This document shows, one piece after another, positions 8,916-18,419 of a stretch of 64,000 bases of DNA; the first letter of the stretch is position 1; each line of letters begins with the position of its first letter. The stretch spans positions 62,001-126,000 of the forward strand of contig JBMHDV010000026.1 in NCBI GenBank assembly GCA_049889215.1, in the 5' to 3' direction. Made by a program: the position numbers and the translations under genes. The notes under the pieces are model-generated. The model was not told the DNA's origin. It saw only the letters and a program-made list of their open reading frames with translations, and made no database searches. This DNA comes from UBA817 sp049889215 (GTDB taxonomy: Bacteria; Margulisbacteria; Marinamargulisbacteria; UBA817).

Positions 8916-9704
8916 ATGAAAGTAGTAATTCTTGCAGGTGGTTTAGGAACAAGATTAGCAGAAGAAACACATTTGAAACCTAAGCCTATGGTTGAAATTG
9001 GTGGTTATCCAATCTTATGGCACATTATGAATATTTATAGCCATTATGGGTATAATGAGTTTTTTATCGCTCTTGGTTATAAAGGGCATGTCATTAAAGA
9101 TTATTTTATTAACTATCAATTTCGTAATAGTAATATAAGTATTGATTTGAGCTCTGGAAAAACCACGATCTTAAAAGATCAGGCAAGAAATTGGAAAGTG
9201 AATTTAATTGATACTGGATCAGATACAATGACGGGTGGGCGATTATTGAGACTGAAAGAGTACATTGCTGATGAGCCATTTATGTTGACGTATGGGGATG
9301 GTGTTTCAAATGTTGATATTAAAAAGCTCGTAAATTTTCATAATCAACATGGCAAGATTGGGACAGTTACAGCTGTTCGTCCGTCAGCACGATTTGGTGC
9401 GATTAATTTTGATGGAGACCAAGTAAGCTCATTTCAAGAAAAGCCTCAAACTGGTGAAGGATGGATAAATGGAGGATTTTTCGTTTTTCAACCTCAGTTT
9501 TTTGATTATTTAAAAAATGATGCATCAATATTAGAGCGAGAGCCTCTCGAGCGCCTAACACAACAAGGTGAATTAATGTCTTACAAGCACCCTGATTACT
9601 GGCGTTGTATGGATACTATTCGTGATAAAGAGGCACTTGAAGAACGCTGGCAGTCCAATGATGCGCCATGGAAAGTATGGGAGAAAATATCTTCGCATGC
9701 TTGA
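8916..9704 (+). CDS. rfbF: Glucose-1-phosphate cytidylyltransferase
   Basis: The N-terminal VVILAGGLGTRLAEET is the nucleotidyltransferase signature, followed by KPKPMVEIGGYPILWHI, typical of RfbF. The length of 262 residues matches the family (about 257). It makes CDP-glucose from CTP and glucose-1-phosphate, the first step of CDP-dideoxyhexose synthesis in the cytoplasm. It overlaps the next gene by 8 nt (ATGCTTGA), and that gene encodes the following step, so the two are coupled in translation and pathway. Confidence 0.95.
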   Translation: MKVVILAGGLGTRLAEETHLKPKPMVEIGGYPILWHIMNIYSHYGYNEFFIALGYKGHVIKDYFINYQFRNSNISIDLSSGKTTILKDQARNWKVNLIDTGSDTMTGGRLLRLKEYIADEPFMLTYGDGVSNVDIKKLVNFHNQHGKIGTVTAVRPSARFGAINFDGDQVSSFQEKPQTGEGWINGGFFVFQPQFFDYLKNDASILEREPLERLTQQGELMSYKHPDYWRCMDTIRDKEALEERWQSNDAPWKVWEKISSHA

Positions 9705-10806
9705 AAACTTAAACAATACATATAATAAAAAAAAGGTATTAGTAACTGGGCATACCGGATTTAAAGGGAGTTGGTTATGCCAATGGTTATTATCCATGGG
9801 GGCCAATGTGACAGGGATTTCAAAAGATGTTCCTACATCTCCATCGTTATTTGATGCATTAAGTTTGTCTAAGAACATCAATGACATTCGTGGGAACATT
9901 AAAGATCTTCATTTTTTATCGAAAGCGATCAACGAAGTAAAGCCCGATGTTATTTTTCATTTAGCTGCACAACCTATTGTGAAAGAAGGGATTCAAAATC
10001 CTGTAGAAACATTTCTGTCAAATTCAATTGGAACAATGAATCTTCTTGAGTCAATTCGCCTAGGCCATCGACCAAATGCAGTTGTTCTTATTACGAGTGA
10101 TAAAGCATATCGAAATAATGAATGGGATTGGGGATATCGTGAATCTGATGAGCTTGGTGGAGATGATCCGTATAGTGCATCAAAAGGGTGCGCAGAATTA
10201 ATTATTCGCTCATACATTAACTCTTATTTTAATAATGGTGATCAAACAAGATTCGCATCTGCTAGAGCGGGAAATGTGATTGGCGGAGGTGATTGGAGTG
10301 AAGCGAGAATTGTTCCGGATGCAATAAAAGCATGGACATCTGGAGAGGTAGTTACAATCCGTTCTCCAAAAGCAACCCGACCATGGCAGCATGTTTTAGA
10401 GCCATTGGGAGGATATCTTAATCTTGGACAGAAACTTCTCGACTCAAGTAATCATCATGGTGAAAGTTTTAATTTCGGACCAAAAGCTAATGTGAATAAA
10501 ACGGTTGAGCAGTTATTAACAGAAATGGCTAAACATTGGAGTCAGGTAAATTGGGAAATTAAAAAAAATGAGTTAACCCAAAATGAGCATGGCCTATTAA
10601 AATTATGTTGCGATAAAGCGCTTACAAAACTTAATTGGGAACCAACATTAAATTTTGAAGAAACCGTAGACTTTACAGTCAATTGGTATAAGACATTTTA
10701 TGATAAATCTAAAGACATTTCCCAGTTTACATTGGATCAAATTGAACAATACCAAAAGAAGTCCTCTAAATCAGATTCTACATGCAAAACAACAACAATC
10801 GCATAG
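9697..10806 (+). CDS. rfbG: CDP-glucose 4,6-dehydratase
   Basis: VLVTGHTGFKGSWLCQWL is the distinctive RfbG nucleotide-binding motif (the GHTGFKGSW form), and DPYSASKGCAE supplies the catalytic Tyr/Lys of the SDR family. I chose the ATG at 9697 (369 residues) because the open frame upstream runs through the end of rfbF and the protein there has no family similarity. GGGAG lies about 13 nt upstream. It converts CDP-glucose to CDP-4-keto-6-deoxyglucose. It overlaps the RmlC-like gene at its 3' end by 25 nt. Confidence 0.95.
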   Translation: MLENLNNTYNKKKVLVTGHTGFKGSWLCQWLLSMGANVTGISKDVPTSPSLFDALSLSKNINDIRGNIKDLHFLSKAINEVKPDVIFHLAAQPIVKEGIQNPVETFLSNSIGTMNLLESIRLGHRPNAVVLITSDKAYRNNEWDWGYRESDELGGDDPYSASKGCAELIIRSYINSYFNNGDQTRFASARAGNVIGGGDWSEARIVPDAIKAWTSGEVVTIRSPKATRPWQHVLEPLGGYLNLGQKLLDSSNHHGESFNFGPKANVNKTVEQLLTEMAKHWSQVNWEIKKNELTQNEHGLLKLCCDKALTKLNWEPTLNFEETVDFTVNWYKTFYDKSKDISQFTLDQIEQYQKKSSKSDSTCKTTTIA

Positions 10807-11234
10807 AAGACCAAATAATATTGGAGACATTAACAAAAGTCAAAAACCCACTGGGAGACTTATACCATATTTCAAAGTCGAATGAATTTTTAGAAAAAGT
10901 TAAAGAGATCTATGCGTCAACCGTATTGCCAGGACATTTTAAAGGGTGGAAGAAGCATATCAAAATGACTCAAAAGCTGGTTGTTCCAATGGGAAATGTT
11001 GAGTTTTTATTATTTGACGATAGAGTATCCATAAATAAAAAAATGCAATCGATCATTATTGGAGTAGACAACTATCAAAGACTTATTATTCCCCCAAATG
11101 TTTGGTATGGGTTTAGATGCCATGGTGATGGTGTAGCAATAATAATTAATACACCAGATATGACTCATGATCCTACTGAGGTTGAGCGTTTGCCATTAGA
11201 TAATGACTACATCCCAATTCATTTGGAAAATTAA
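10782..11234 (+). CDS. RmlC-like dTDP-4-dehydrorhamnose 3,5-epimerase family cupin
   Basis: A short (150 residues) cupin with the RmlC-like pattern: GHFKGWKKHIKMTQ near residue 47, PMGNVEFLLFDDR near 66, and PPNVWYGFRC near 102, the last being the conserved product-channel segment. Full-length RmlC has about 180 residues and a His in RGLHFQ; here the corresponding His appears to be in WKKHIKM. Position right after rfbG suggests it epimerises the CDP-4-keto-6-deoxy sugar at C3 and/or C5. It begins within rfbG and shares one base with the following gene (TAATG). Confidence 0.8.
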   Translation: MQNNNNRIEDQIILETLTKVKNPLGDLYHISKSNEFLEKVKEIYASTVLPGHFKGWKKHIKMTQKLVVPMGNVEFLLFDDRVSINKKMQSIIIGVDNYQRLIIPPNVWYGFRCHGDGVAIIINTPDMTHDPTEVERLPLDNDYIPIHLEN

Positions 11235-12151
11235 TGAAAGTATCCGTTATTATGAATTGTTATAATTCGGACACTTATTTGAGAGAAGCTATAGACAGCG
11301 TTTATGCACAAACATATACCAATTGGGAAATAATTTTTTGGGATAATCAATCGAGTGATAAAAGTGCAGAGATTGCAAGGTCATATGATGGAAAGCTAAA
11401 ATATTTTTGTTCAGAAAACTACTTAAAACTAGGAGAGGGGCGAAATAGAGCAATGGAGAAAGCTACAGGTGATTTAATTGCTTTCTTGGATTGTGACGAC
11501 CAGTGGTTGCCAAAAAAACTAGAAAAACAAGTCAGTATTTTTGAGAAAAGTGATGATGTGAAGTTGGTTTACAGTAATTACATTAAGCATATTCAAGAAA
11601 CAGGTTATGAGTTTGAGGCCATAACTAAACCTCAACCTTCAGGGCATGTATTTAAGGATTCGCTAATTTTTTATCCAGTGGGAATACTAACGGCCATTAT
11701 TCGACAAGATGTTCTAAATGCACTCGATCATTGGTTTGACCCAACGTTAAATTTGGTTGAGGACTATGACTTTTTTATGAGAATAATTTTAACCGGCCAA
11801 TTAGAATATATACATGAAACCTTAGCAATATACCGTGAGCATCAACAAAATCATACCTCTAAATTTCGTGCTGACTTTCCTGATGAAATGATTATTTCAT
11901 TAAACAAACTTAAACAAAAAAACACAGATTCAAAATATCATAAATTAATAGAATTAAATATAAAACAACAAAAAGTAAAAAGAGCATCTTATTATTTTCT
12001 TTTTAAACACCAACACATGAACTTTTTAAGAAACTTATATGAGAATGATTTATTATCATTAGGGGTGTTGTTGACAGTGTATTTTAATTACAAAAAAAGC
12101 ATCTTAAAAAAAATATTATTGAGATTGAAGCTTATAAAGAAAAAATACTAA
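11234..12151 (+). CDS. Family 2 glycosyltransferase (GT-A)
   Basis: The N-terminus VSVIMNCYNSDTYLREAIDS is the GT2 signature; WDNQSSDKSAEIA binds the nucleotide and FLDCDDQW (residues 86-93) holds the DxD metal site. About 305 residues, cytoplasmic, with a basic C-terminal tail (KKSILKKILLRLKLIKKK) likely to sit on the membrane. It would add one sugar to the lipid-linked repeat unit. Donor and linkage cannot be read from sequence. It follows the RmlC-like gene with a one-base overlap, so it may use that module's sugar. Confidence 0.88.
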   Translation: MKVSVIMNCYNSDTYLREAIDSVYAQTYTNWEIIFWDNQSSDKSAEIARSYDGKLKYFCSENYLKLGEGRNRAMEKATGDLIAFLDCDDQWLPKKLEKQVSIFEKSDDVKLVYSNYIKHIQETGYEFEAITKPQPSGHVFKDSLIFYPVGILTAIIRQDVLNALDHWFDPTLNLVEDYDFFMRIILTGQLEYIHETLAIYREHQQNHTSKFRADFPDEMIISLNKLKQKNTDSKYHKLIELNIKQQKVKRASYYFLFKHQHMNFLRNLYENDLLSLGVLLTVYFNYKKSILKKILLRLKLIKKKY

Positions 12152-12154
12152 ATA

Positions 12155-13294
12155 ATGAAAGTGCTAATTGTCACAAGAAATTTTCCAAATAAATTTTCTA
12201 AGCATGGCGGTATTTTTACCTTTAACAGAATTAAAGAATTATTAAAGCAAGGAATTGAAGTAGATGTGCTGCTGCTAAATTCTTGCGTTTCAAGAAAGTT
12301 GGGGTCAAGGTATCTTCAAAAATATAATACAAAAGATTTGAATTTAGATAATGAGGTTAATGTAGACGTTAATGTAATAAATTTTGTAAATTTACCAATC
12401 TTTAAAGATGTTTTTTTGAGTAAAGCAATTCAATTTTATGCCAATAAATTAAAGTGTGATTTGGTTCATTTTCATTTTTTATGGAGTGTTTATGGGATTA
12501 AGGAGTTAGCTAAAATAAATACCCCTTATGTTGTTACATGTCACGGGTCTGATATTCATCAATTACCGTCAAAATCTCAAAAGGAGATAAAGCTTAATTT
12601 ATGGAGACTTAATCATGCAAGGCACGTGATTTTTGTATCAAACTTTTTAAAAGATATTGCGCAATCCATTGGATTTATATCGGATAATTTTTCGACCATT
12701 TATAATGGAATAAACCTAAATATGTTTAACTATATTAAAACAGGTGAAAAAGAAACAAACCATGTTGGGTATTTTGGCAATTTATTTCCAATAAAAAGAG
12801 TACATTTACTGCCTGAGATTTTCAAAAAAGTGACTCAAAAAATTCAATGTATTTCATTTATTATCGCTGGTTCTGGGCCTGAATTAGAAACGTTGAAAAA
12901 AGAAGTTGCTCAATTAAAATTAAATGTTACATTTTTGCCAAAATTTGAACATAAAGAATTTGTTGAAAACTTAAAAATGATGGACGTTATTGTCATGCCA
13001 AGTAAGCTCGAAGGTTTTCCTTGTATTCCCCTAGAAGCAAAGGCCATGGGGGTACCAACAGTAGGTAGTAATAATGGTGGAGTTCCAGAGGTGATCATGG
13101 GAGACGGGGCGTTAATCGACGATGGCCCAAATATGATTAATGATTTTGCCGAAGCAATAGTGGGACTAATTAAAAAACCATTAAATAAAGATAAAATGGT
13201 TGAACATGCAAAACAGTTTTCTTGGGAAAATATTATTAAAGATGAAATTAATGTGTATTGGGATGTGTTAAATCGGTCGACGTCTGGGCGATAA
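12155..13294 (+). CDS. Family 4 glycosyltransferase (GT-B)
   Basis: The GT-B fold is shown by the N-terminal glycine-rich KHGGIFTFNRIKEL, CHGSDIHQLPS near residue 129 (acceptor domain), VGYFGNLFPIKRVHLL at the start of the donor domain, and MPSKLEGFPCIPLEAKAMGVP near 285-305, whose EGFPxxxLEA pattern is the GT4 nucleotide-sugar site. Retaining GT4 enzymes build repeat units in the cytoplasm. Its 3' end overlaps the convergent gene by 47 nt. The specific sugar is unknown. Confidence 0.9.
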   Translation: MKVLIVTRNFPNKFSKHGGIFTFNRIKELLKQGIEVDVLLLNSCVSRKLGSRYLQKYNTKDLNLDNEVNVDVNVINFVNLPIFKDVFLSKAIQFYANKLKCDLVHFHFLWSVYGIKELAKINTPYVVTCHGSDIHQLPSKSQKEIKLNLWRLNHARHVIFVSNFLKDIAQSIGFISDNFSTIYNGINLNMFNYIKTGEKETNHVGYFGNLFPIKRVHLLPEIFKKVTQKIQCISFIIAGSGPELETLKKEVAQLKLNVTFLPKFEHKEFVENLKMMDVIVMPSKLEGFPCIPLEAKAMGVPTVGSNNGGVPEVIMGDGALIDDGPNMINDFAEAIVGLIKKPLNKDKMVEHAKQFSWENIIKDEINVYWDVLNRSTSGR

Positions 13295-14390
13295 TTTCAC
13301 GACTATGATCAAGCCAATCAAAAATCTTTTCATGAATAGTGAATGAGCCAGCGAGAGCATCTTCAATTGCACGCTTAATACTATTTTCATTTGAATCATA
13401 ATTAAAAACATGGGGTTCATTTAACTGAAGATATGAAGGAGTAATGATTGGTTTTTTAAAATACGTATATTGCATATATTTTAAGGGCTTATTAGCTGGA
13501 ATAAAGCTAGATGGAGTTTCATTTGGGTATCTAGCAATATTTAGACCTAGATCACAATGCGCAATATATGGGAGAGAGTCTTGGAAAGGTAGGAGCCCGT
13601 GATAAAAAATATTTGAGGACGATATTTTTTTTGAGTATGGCCCAATAATATGAAATTGAATATTAGGGAATAGGTTGGCAGCGATTTGAATAAACTCCCA
13701 ATCAATTTCTGACATGCCAACATAAGCGGCATGTTTGAAAGATTTGTCATATGGAGATGGTGATTGCATCGCATGTTCAAATTGATGTTTATTAACCCCT
13801 TGTTGTTGAAGTAATATTTTTGAAGATGGTGCTAATGCCTTAAAGGCAGCATAGGTGGCTTTAGTGGGAACAACGAGTAAATCAAAATCATGGATGATGG
13901 TTTTTTCATGAGCAATTAAATCATCAGAACCTCCGATTAACTTTAAAACATCAGAAATTCGATAGATAAAGGTTGCCGAAGGGAACTGTTTTTTTAATTT
14001 TTTGTGCAAGTATAGACAAATATTGGATTCAAAAATAATAATGTCGTAGTTTTCACTTGAATTAAATATTCGAGAATAACCGAGTAAAAAAATAAGTTTA
14101 AATATTGATTGCCCATAGTTTAAATTTGCATAATTATGCAACAATGAAAAATACCCGCTAACTCTGATCCCTTTTTTTCTGGTTGGGAAAAAGCTAAACC
14201 ATAAAACCTTAACTCGTTCAAAGAAACGAGATGGGTCGGTTTTTAATTCTTTAAGTAGATTTAAGAGTGAGTTGGGGCATGTGCAAAATGAAACGTTATG
14301 GTTTAACTTTTGAAACGCATTGGCATAATGATGGAATCCAGCTTGATTTTTTGATTGGTAGAGGTGACATGAGAGTAAGAGTATTTTCAT
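13248..14390 (-). CDS. GumK-like GT-B glycosyltransferase
   Basis: A 380-residue GT-B protein. SDVLKLIGG near residue 145, IGPYSKK with NIFYHGLLPFQDSLPYIAHCDLGLNIARY (255-290) and NKPLKYMQYTYFKKPII (about 303-319) resemble the glucuronosyltransferase GumK (GT70) of xanthan synthesis in motif order. It is the only minus-strand gene within the first 22 kb and overlaps its convergent neighbour by 47 nt, so it may be a later insertion with its own promoter. A TAAACA lies 6 nt before its start. If the GumK similarity holds, UDP-glucuronate made by Ugd in this locus would be the donor. Confidence 0.7.
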   Translation of the reverse strand: MKILLLSCHLYQSKNQAGFHHYANAFQKLNHNVSFCTCPNSLLNLLKELKTDPSRFFERVKVLWFSFFPTRKKGIRVSGYFSLLHNYANLNYGQSIFKLIFLLGYSRIFNSSENYDIIIFESNICLYLHKKLKKQFPSATFIYRISDVLKLIGGSDDLIAHEKTIIHDFDLLVVPTKATYAAFKALAPSSKILLQQQGVNKHQFEHAMQSPSPYDKSFKHAAYVGMSEIDWEFIQIAANLFPNIQFHIIGPYSKKISSSNIFYHGLLPFQDSLPYIAHCDLGLNIARYPNETPSSFIPANKPLKYMQYTYFKKPIITPSYLQLNEPHVFNYDSNENSIKRAIEDALAGSFTIHEKIFDWLDHSREIIAQTSTDLTHPNTH

Positions 14391-14785
14391 AATGTTTGTT
14401 TAAAAAGGAAAGGTTTTACGGTATTCAGAAGACAACAATATAAATACACCATCCATTTGTCCAAATTTAGAGAAGATTAATTCATGATCATGTAGTTTAA
14501 ATTTTGATAAAGGTAATTTTCCATCCGGCATTGAATTAAGTCCTTATACTGAAATAGCCTATATCTTTGTTTATTTTTTGTAAACTAGAGACGTATATAG
14601 GTTATGAGTAATATGATACATACGATAGGCTTGTTTTATAGAATTATGTAAACAAAAGACATTATATTGAATAATAGTAGGTGAGATCGTTATAGTTAAT
14701 GAAAGTTGAGTTTTATTGTATGAAAAAGAGGTATAAAAAAAGTATGGCTTTGATGAAAATGAATAAAGGTGATTTTTAATTTTTT
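14391..14785 (+). other. Gene-free divergent intergenic region
   Basis: About 395 bp lie between the minus-strand GumK-like gene and the plus-strand polymerase. I see no coding frame of merit. It contains an inverted repeat CCTATAT (14558-14564) and ATATAGG (14595-14601) with a 30-nt loop and several TATA-like boxes. It probably carries divergent promoters; nothing more can be supported. Confidence 0.5.
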
Positions 14786-16084
14786 ATGGTCAAAGTAATG
14801 TCAGTCTTAGAGAGGTTTTGTAGATTTAAGTGTTCGCAAGCTATCTTTGTGATTATTTTATTCGCAGTGTTTATTGGTATTGTATTTTCCATAGGGCAGG
14901 CACTTGGATTGAATTTAGGTTTGGCCGCATCTTCAAGCAAAGTAAGATGGCTGGTGATGATAGCTTATTATACTGTGGTTCAATTGGGGATTATTGGGCT
15001 TATGAGCATTCGCACAATTTCAAAAGAGATTAAAAAGGATTGGATTATTTTTGTGGCAGGAAACCTTGTTTTCTTAGGAATAACTCTATGTTTGGAGTCA
15101 ATTCAGGCATTTATAAGAATGATAATGATTTTGGGCGCATTTAACGCATTAGTCTTTTTTCACAGCATTAATATTTCAGATCAATCTTTGAAAAAATACA
15201 TTAGGTTAATTATTCGATTATTTTATTTAGTGATTGCAGTTGCAATGATTCAACAATTTTTTTTATTGCTAGGAGTTAGTCATGTTGTATTTCATCCACC
15301 AAGAATTAATTCAATTTTTTCCGATTATAATGGGTTTAGTGGCTACCTTCTGTCATTAATTCCATTATTATGGGTGCTAAAAAAACGAAAGTTAGTAGCG
15401 TTAAGTGTCATCCTAATTTGCGTTTCAAACTCAGCAACTTCAATAATTATTTTATTCATTTTTCTTTTAATGGTTGGTTTCAAAATGATGAAAAAAAAGA
15501 GGTTTTTTTTAAAGGGGGTTGTTGCCCTTATTATTTTTACAATTGGGATAAGCGGAGGTATAAAATTCTATACGGTGGATAAATTTGATGACCATCCAAC
15601 AAATCCTTTTTTCAAAGTTAGACAAATGATAGAGCTATTGAATATTGAGAAAATAAAAATAATTAAAGATAATATCGAAAATATTGATCATGACAACTCA
15701 AAGGACATTATTGGGTTAAAAAAATCATCAGCGGTAGGGCGTGTATTGCAGTTAATGCATGCGTTGTTTGGTTGGGAGTCAATAAAAGAACTGGTTTTTG
15801 GTTTTAGGACCGGCCGAGTAGAAGGCACATTTCTAACGATCTTTATACGCTATGGTCTGGTGGGCACTGCCTTTTATTTTTATTTTTATTATAAATATTT
15901 TATCTTTAAAACAAAAAATATCATGCTTAGATATTATTTTTGGGCTTTCTTTATTGGTGTTGCTGTTGGGCTTCCATTATTTTCATTTCCAATTTCCATG
16001 TATATAATTAGTTTGCAAATATATGTTCTGCAAAGATTATTAACAAACCAACAACTTATAAGGTATTTCGTAAAGAATGAATAA
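14786..16084 (+). CDS. wzy: Wzy-like O-antigen polymerase / ligase family membrane protein
   Basis: A 432-residue polytopic membrane protein with roughly ten hydrophobic segments and one long hydrophilic loop at about residues 255-345, the layout of Wzy polymerases and WaaL ligases. SDYNGFSGYLLSLIPLLWVL near 180 resembles the O-antigen ligase/polymerase region. Surrounded by glycosyltransferases it is the natural candidate for the repeat-unit polymerase; a ligase role cannot be excluded. An AAGGTGA lies 13 nt upstream of the ATG, rather far for a ribosome site, and a second ATG 12 nt in could also serve. Confidence 0.78.
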   Translation: MVKVMSVLERFCRFKCSQAIFVIILFAVFIGIVFSIGQALGLNLGLAASSSKVRWLVMIAYYTVVQLGIIGLMSIRTISKEIKKDWIIFVAGNLVFLGITLCLESIQAFIRMIMILGAFNALVFFHSINISDQSLKKYIRLIIRLFYLVIAVAMIQQFFLLLGVSHVVFHPPRINSIFSDYNGFSGYLLSLIPLLWVLKKRKLVALSVILICVSNSATSIIILFIFLLMVGFKMMKKKRFFLKGVVALIIFTIGISGGIKFYTVDKFDDHPTNPFFKVRQMIELLNIEKIKIIKDNIENIDHDNSKDIIGLKKSSAVGRVLQLMHALFGWESIKELVFGFRTGRVEGTFLTIFIRYGLVGTAFYFYFYYKYFIFKTKNIMLRYYFWAFFIGVAVGLPLFSFPISMYIISLQIYVLQRLLTNQQLIRYFVKNE

Positions 16085-16143
16085 AATGTTTGATTTGAAA
16101 TTATTAATTGGCATAGAAAGTCAGATTTGGGTTATTTTAATAT

Positions 16144-17190
16144 ATGTTATTAATTGATGGCTATTATTTAGATGGATACAGAGGTATCCCTCATTATTTA
16201 AATAAAATTATTAACGGATTAAACCCAGATGAAATGGTTTTTTTATGTGTTAAAAATACGATGAAATTACCAGAAAATATCCATAAAAAGTATAAGGTAA
16301 TTCGTTTGCCAGATATTAATGTTATTATTTGGGAGCAATTGCTTATTCCAATAATTGCATACGTTAAAAAAGCGGAAAGAATTTGGAGCCCGGCTAACAC
16401 ATTTGGGTTAATTTTTTTATTTACATCAAAAAAGATTATCGTAACACTCCATGATTTAATATTCTTTGAAAAATATAGTTTAAATACACATTATTTTCAG
16501 AAAATTGGAGTATTATATCGACGATTTATATGGTCATTTTATAAGTGGTTCAATAATATCGATATAATCTCTGTATCAGAAACAACAAAAAAAGAACTTG
16601 AAAATAAATTTGGATTAGAATCAAAGGTTATATATCATGGGGTAGATTTGCCCCAATATCAAAAAGAAAGAAATCGAAACTTAGATTCATTGCCAGATAG
16701 TTTTTGTTTTCATTTAGGAAGTATTAGTCCATCAAAGGGGACAGAAATTGCTTTGGATGAGTTTTCAAAATGTGCCCAATTAATTAAAAAAGGTTGGAAG
16801 TGTATTGTTGTGGGAAAACTATATGAGGCTGATTTTTTTAACAAATATAAAAATAATAATGCATTTATATTTTATGAATATGTTTCAGGTAGTGATTTGC
16901 AGTTTCTTTATAAGCATTGCAAACTATTCTTATCAACATCAATTAAAGAAGGCTTTGGGTTTGGCCCATTAGAAGCCATAATAAGCGGAGCTCCAACACT
17001 AGTGCTAAAATCAGAAATTGCCGATGAGATTTTAGGCAATATTGGTTTTCCTACTGTGCCAAAACAACTATTTTCAGATAAAATTCAGGAGTTGGTATTA
17101 AAAAATAGCCATAATGATTTTTCGGAGGCATGCATGAATTATTATCAGTGGTCGAAATCGGTTGAAAAACATCATAGTATTTTATTTTGA
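16144..17190 (+). CDS. Family 4 glycosyltransferase (GT-B)
   Basis: 348 residues with GT-B features: DGYRGIPHYLNKII near residue 9, TLHDLIFFEKYS near 101 (often LHDL in mannosyl/rhamnosyl GT4s), the donor-domain start HLGSISPSKGTEIALDEF near 190, and STSIKEGFGFGPLEAI (about 262-277), the GT4 nucleotide-sugar motif. It probably adds one sugar of the repeat unit. The gene starts about 60 nt after the polymerase with no Shine-Dalgarno sequence; an AT-rich TATTTT lies 5 nt before the ATG. Confidence 0.88.
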   Translation: MLLIDGYYLDGYRGIPHYLNKIINGLNPDEMVFLCVKNTMKLPENIHKKYKVIRLPDINVIIWEQLLIPIIAYVKKAERIWSPANTFGLIFLFTSKKIIVTLHDLIFFEKYSLNTHYFQKIGVLYRRFIWSFYKWFNNIDIISVSETTKKELENKFGLESKVIYHGVDLPQYQKERNRNLDSLPDSFCFHLGSISPSKGTEIALDEFSKCAQLIKKGWKCIVVGKLYEADFFNKYKNNNAFIFYEYVSGSDLQFLYKHCKLFLSTSIKEGFGFGPLEAIISGAPTLVLKSEIADEILGNIGFPTVPKQLFSDKIQELVLKNSHNDFSEACMNYYQWSKSVEKHHSILF

Positions 17191-17242
17191 ATACTGAGCA
17201 ATCCTATTTAACAAATAATAATAATCAATTAAACTAAATGAG

Positions 17243-18403
17243 ATGGCTAATATATTAATGATTACACAACGGTATCCATACCCAACTGATCGAGGGGATA
17301 AAGTTCGTGTTTTTAATATTGCCGAGCAATTTGCAAAAAAGCATAACGTATACTGTTTAAATTTTACAGAAAACGGACCAATTGTCTTACGCAACGATGT
17401 ATTTAAAAATATATACCATTGTAGGAAACCTCGTTTAAGGATGATTGCAGATATGCTTGTCGCTCTTTTTTCTTTTTTACCGTTGCAAGTGGCTAAGTTT
17501 AAATCAAGGAAAATGAATAATTTAGCGATTAAGATAATAGAAAAACATCAGATTGATATTGTTTATGGTTTTCATATACGAAGTCTTCCTGTTTTAAATG
17601 CAATTCGAAACCAGTACCCCAACATTAAAATTATTGGTGATTATACCGATACAATGGGACTATATATAACCCGGATGAAGCAGTTCACAAAGTCCTTATT
17701 TTTGAAATTGGTATTAGAAATTGAAAAGCCAAGAGTAGAAGCGTTCGAGAAAAATCACGTGGGCCTTTGTGATCAGGTTTGGTTAATTTCTGATCAAGAT
17801 ATTAATTATCACCCTGAATGGGAAAATAGTAAGGATAAATTTTACAAAGTATCCAATGGGGTAAGCCGGGATTTACAACTGAATTTAGACGAAAAAAGAA
17901 AAAATAAAATTGTTTTTGTTGGCTTTATGGGAGTGGAAAGTATTGAGGCATTAACCTGGTTTTTTGAAACTATTGATCCAATTTTGCAACTGAAATTACC
18001 GAACTATTCAATTGAATTAGTTGGAAAAGGTGCCCCAGACGCTTTTTTAAAATATCTTCAAAAATTTCCTCATGTAATATCCAAAGGGTTTGTTAAAGAT
18101 TTAAAAGATGTGTATCGCGATGCAAAAGTGTGTATCGCTCCAATGGTATTTGTTGCTGGTCAGCAAAATAAAGTTTTGGAGGCCATGATGGCAGGAGTTC
18201 CAGTTGTAGCAACATCATTTGCGAATGGGGGAATAAAAGCGGAAGATAACAAAGAGATTTTAATTGCCGATACTCCGGAAGCATTCTCTGAAAAAATCCA
18301 ACGTTTATTTAACCAACCTGAAGTTGCAAAATCAATTGCAAATCATGCCCAGCAGTTTGTATTGAATAATTATCAGTGGGATAAAGTTCCAACACAGTTT
18401 TAG
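17243..18403 (+). CDS. GT-B glycosyltransferase, PEP-CTERM/exopolysaccharide-associated sugar transferase type
   Basis: The N-terminus ILMITQRYPYPTDRGDKVRVFN matches the pattern of the sugar transferases associated with PEP-CTERM/EpsH systems (TIGR03087-type), where xHRFPYPPxKGDRxR is typical. FMGVESIEALTWFF starts the donor domain and VCIAPMVFVAGQQNKVLEAMMAGVPVV (about 294-320) is the nucleotide-sugar site; this subfamily has Q-N-K-V-L-E-A. Cytoplasmic transferase for the polysaccharide repeat. The small ATG in another frame five bases upstream is not the start. Confidence 0.85.
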   Translation: MANILMITQRYPYPTDRGDKVRVFNIAEQFAKKHNVYCLNFTENGPIVLRNDVFKNIYHCRKPRLRMIADMLVALFSFLPLQVAKFKSRKMNNLAIKIIEKHQIDIVYGFHIRSLPVLNAIRNQYPNIKIIGDYTDTMGLYITRMKQFTKSLFLKLVLEIEKPRVEAFEKNHVGLCDQVWLISDQDINYHPEWENSKDKFYKVSNGVSRDLQLNLDEKRKNKIVFVGFMGVESIEALTWFFETIDPILQLKLPNYSIELVGKGAPDAFLKYLQKFPHVISKGFVKDLKDVYRDAKVCIAPMVFVAGQQNKVLEAMMAGVPVVATSFANGGIKAEDNKEILIADTPEAFSEKIQRLFNQPEVAKSIANHAQQFVLNNYQWDKVPTQF

Positions 18404-18419
18404 ATTTAATCATTAATTT

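Noticed and set aside
9622..9696. Longer N-terminus for rfbG
   Set aside because: The region overlaps the end of rfbF and encodes no family-like residues; the ATG at 9697 gives the normal RfbG start.
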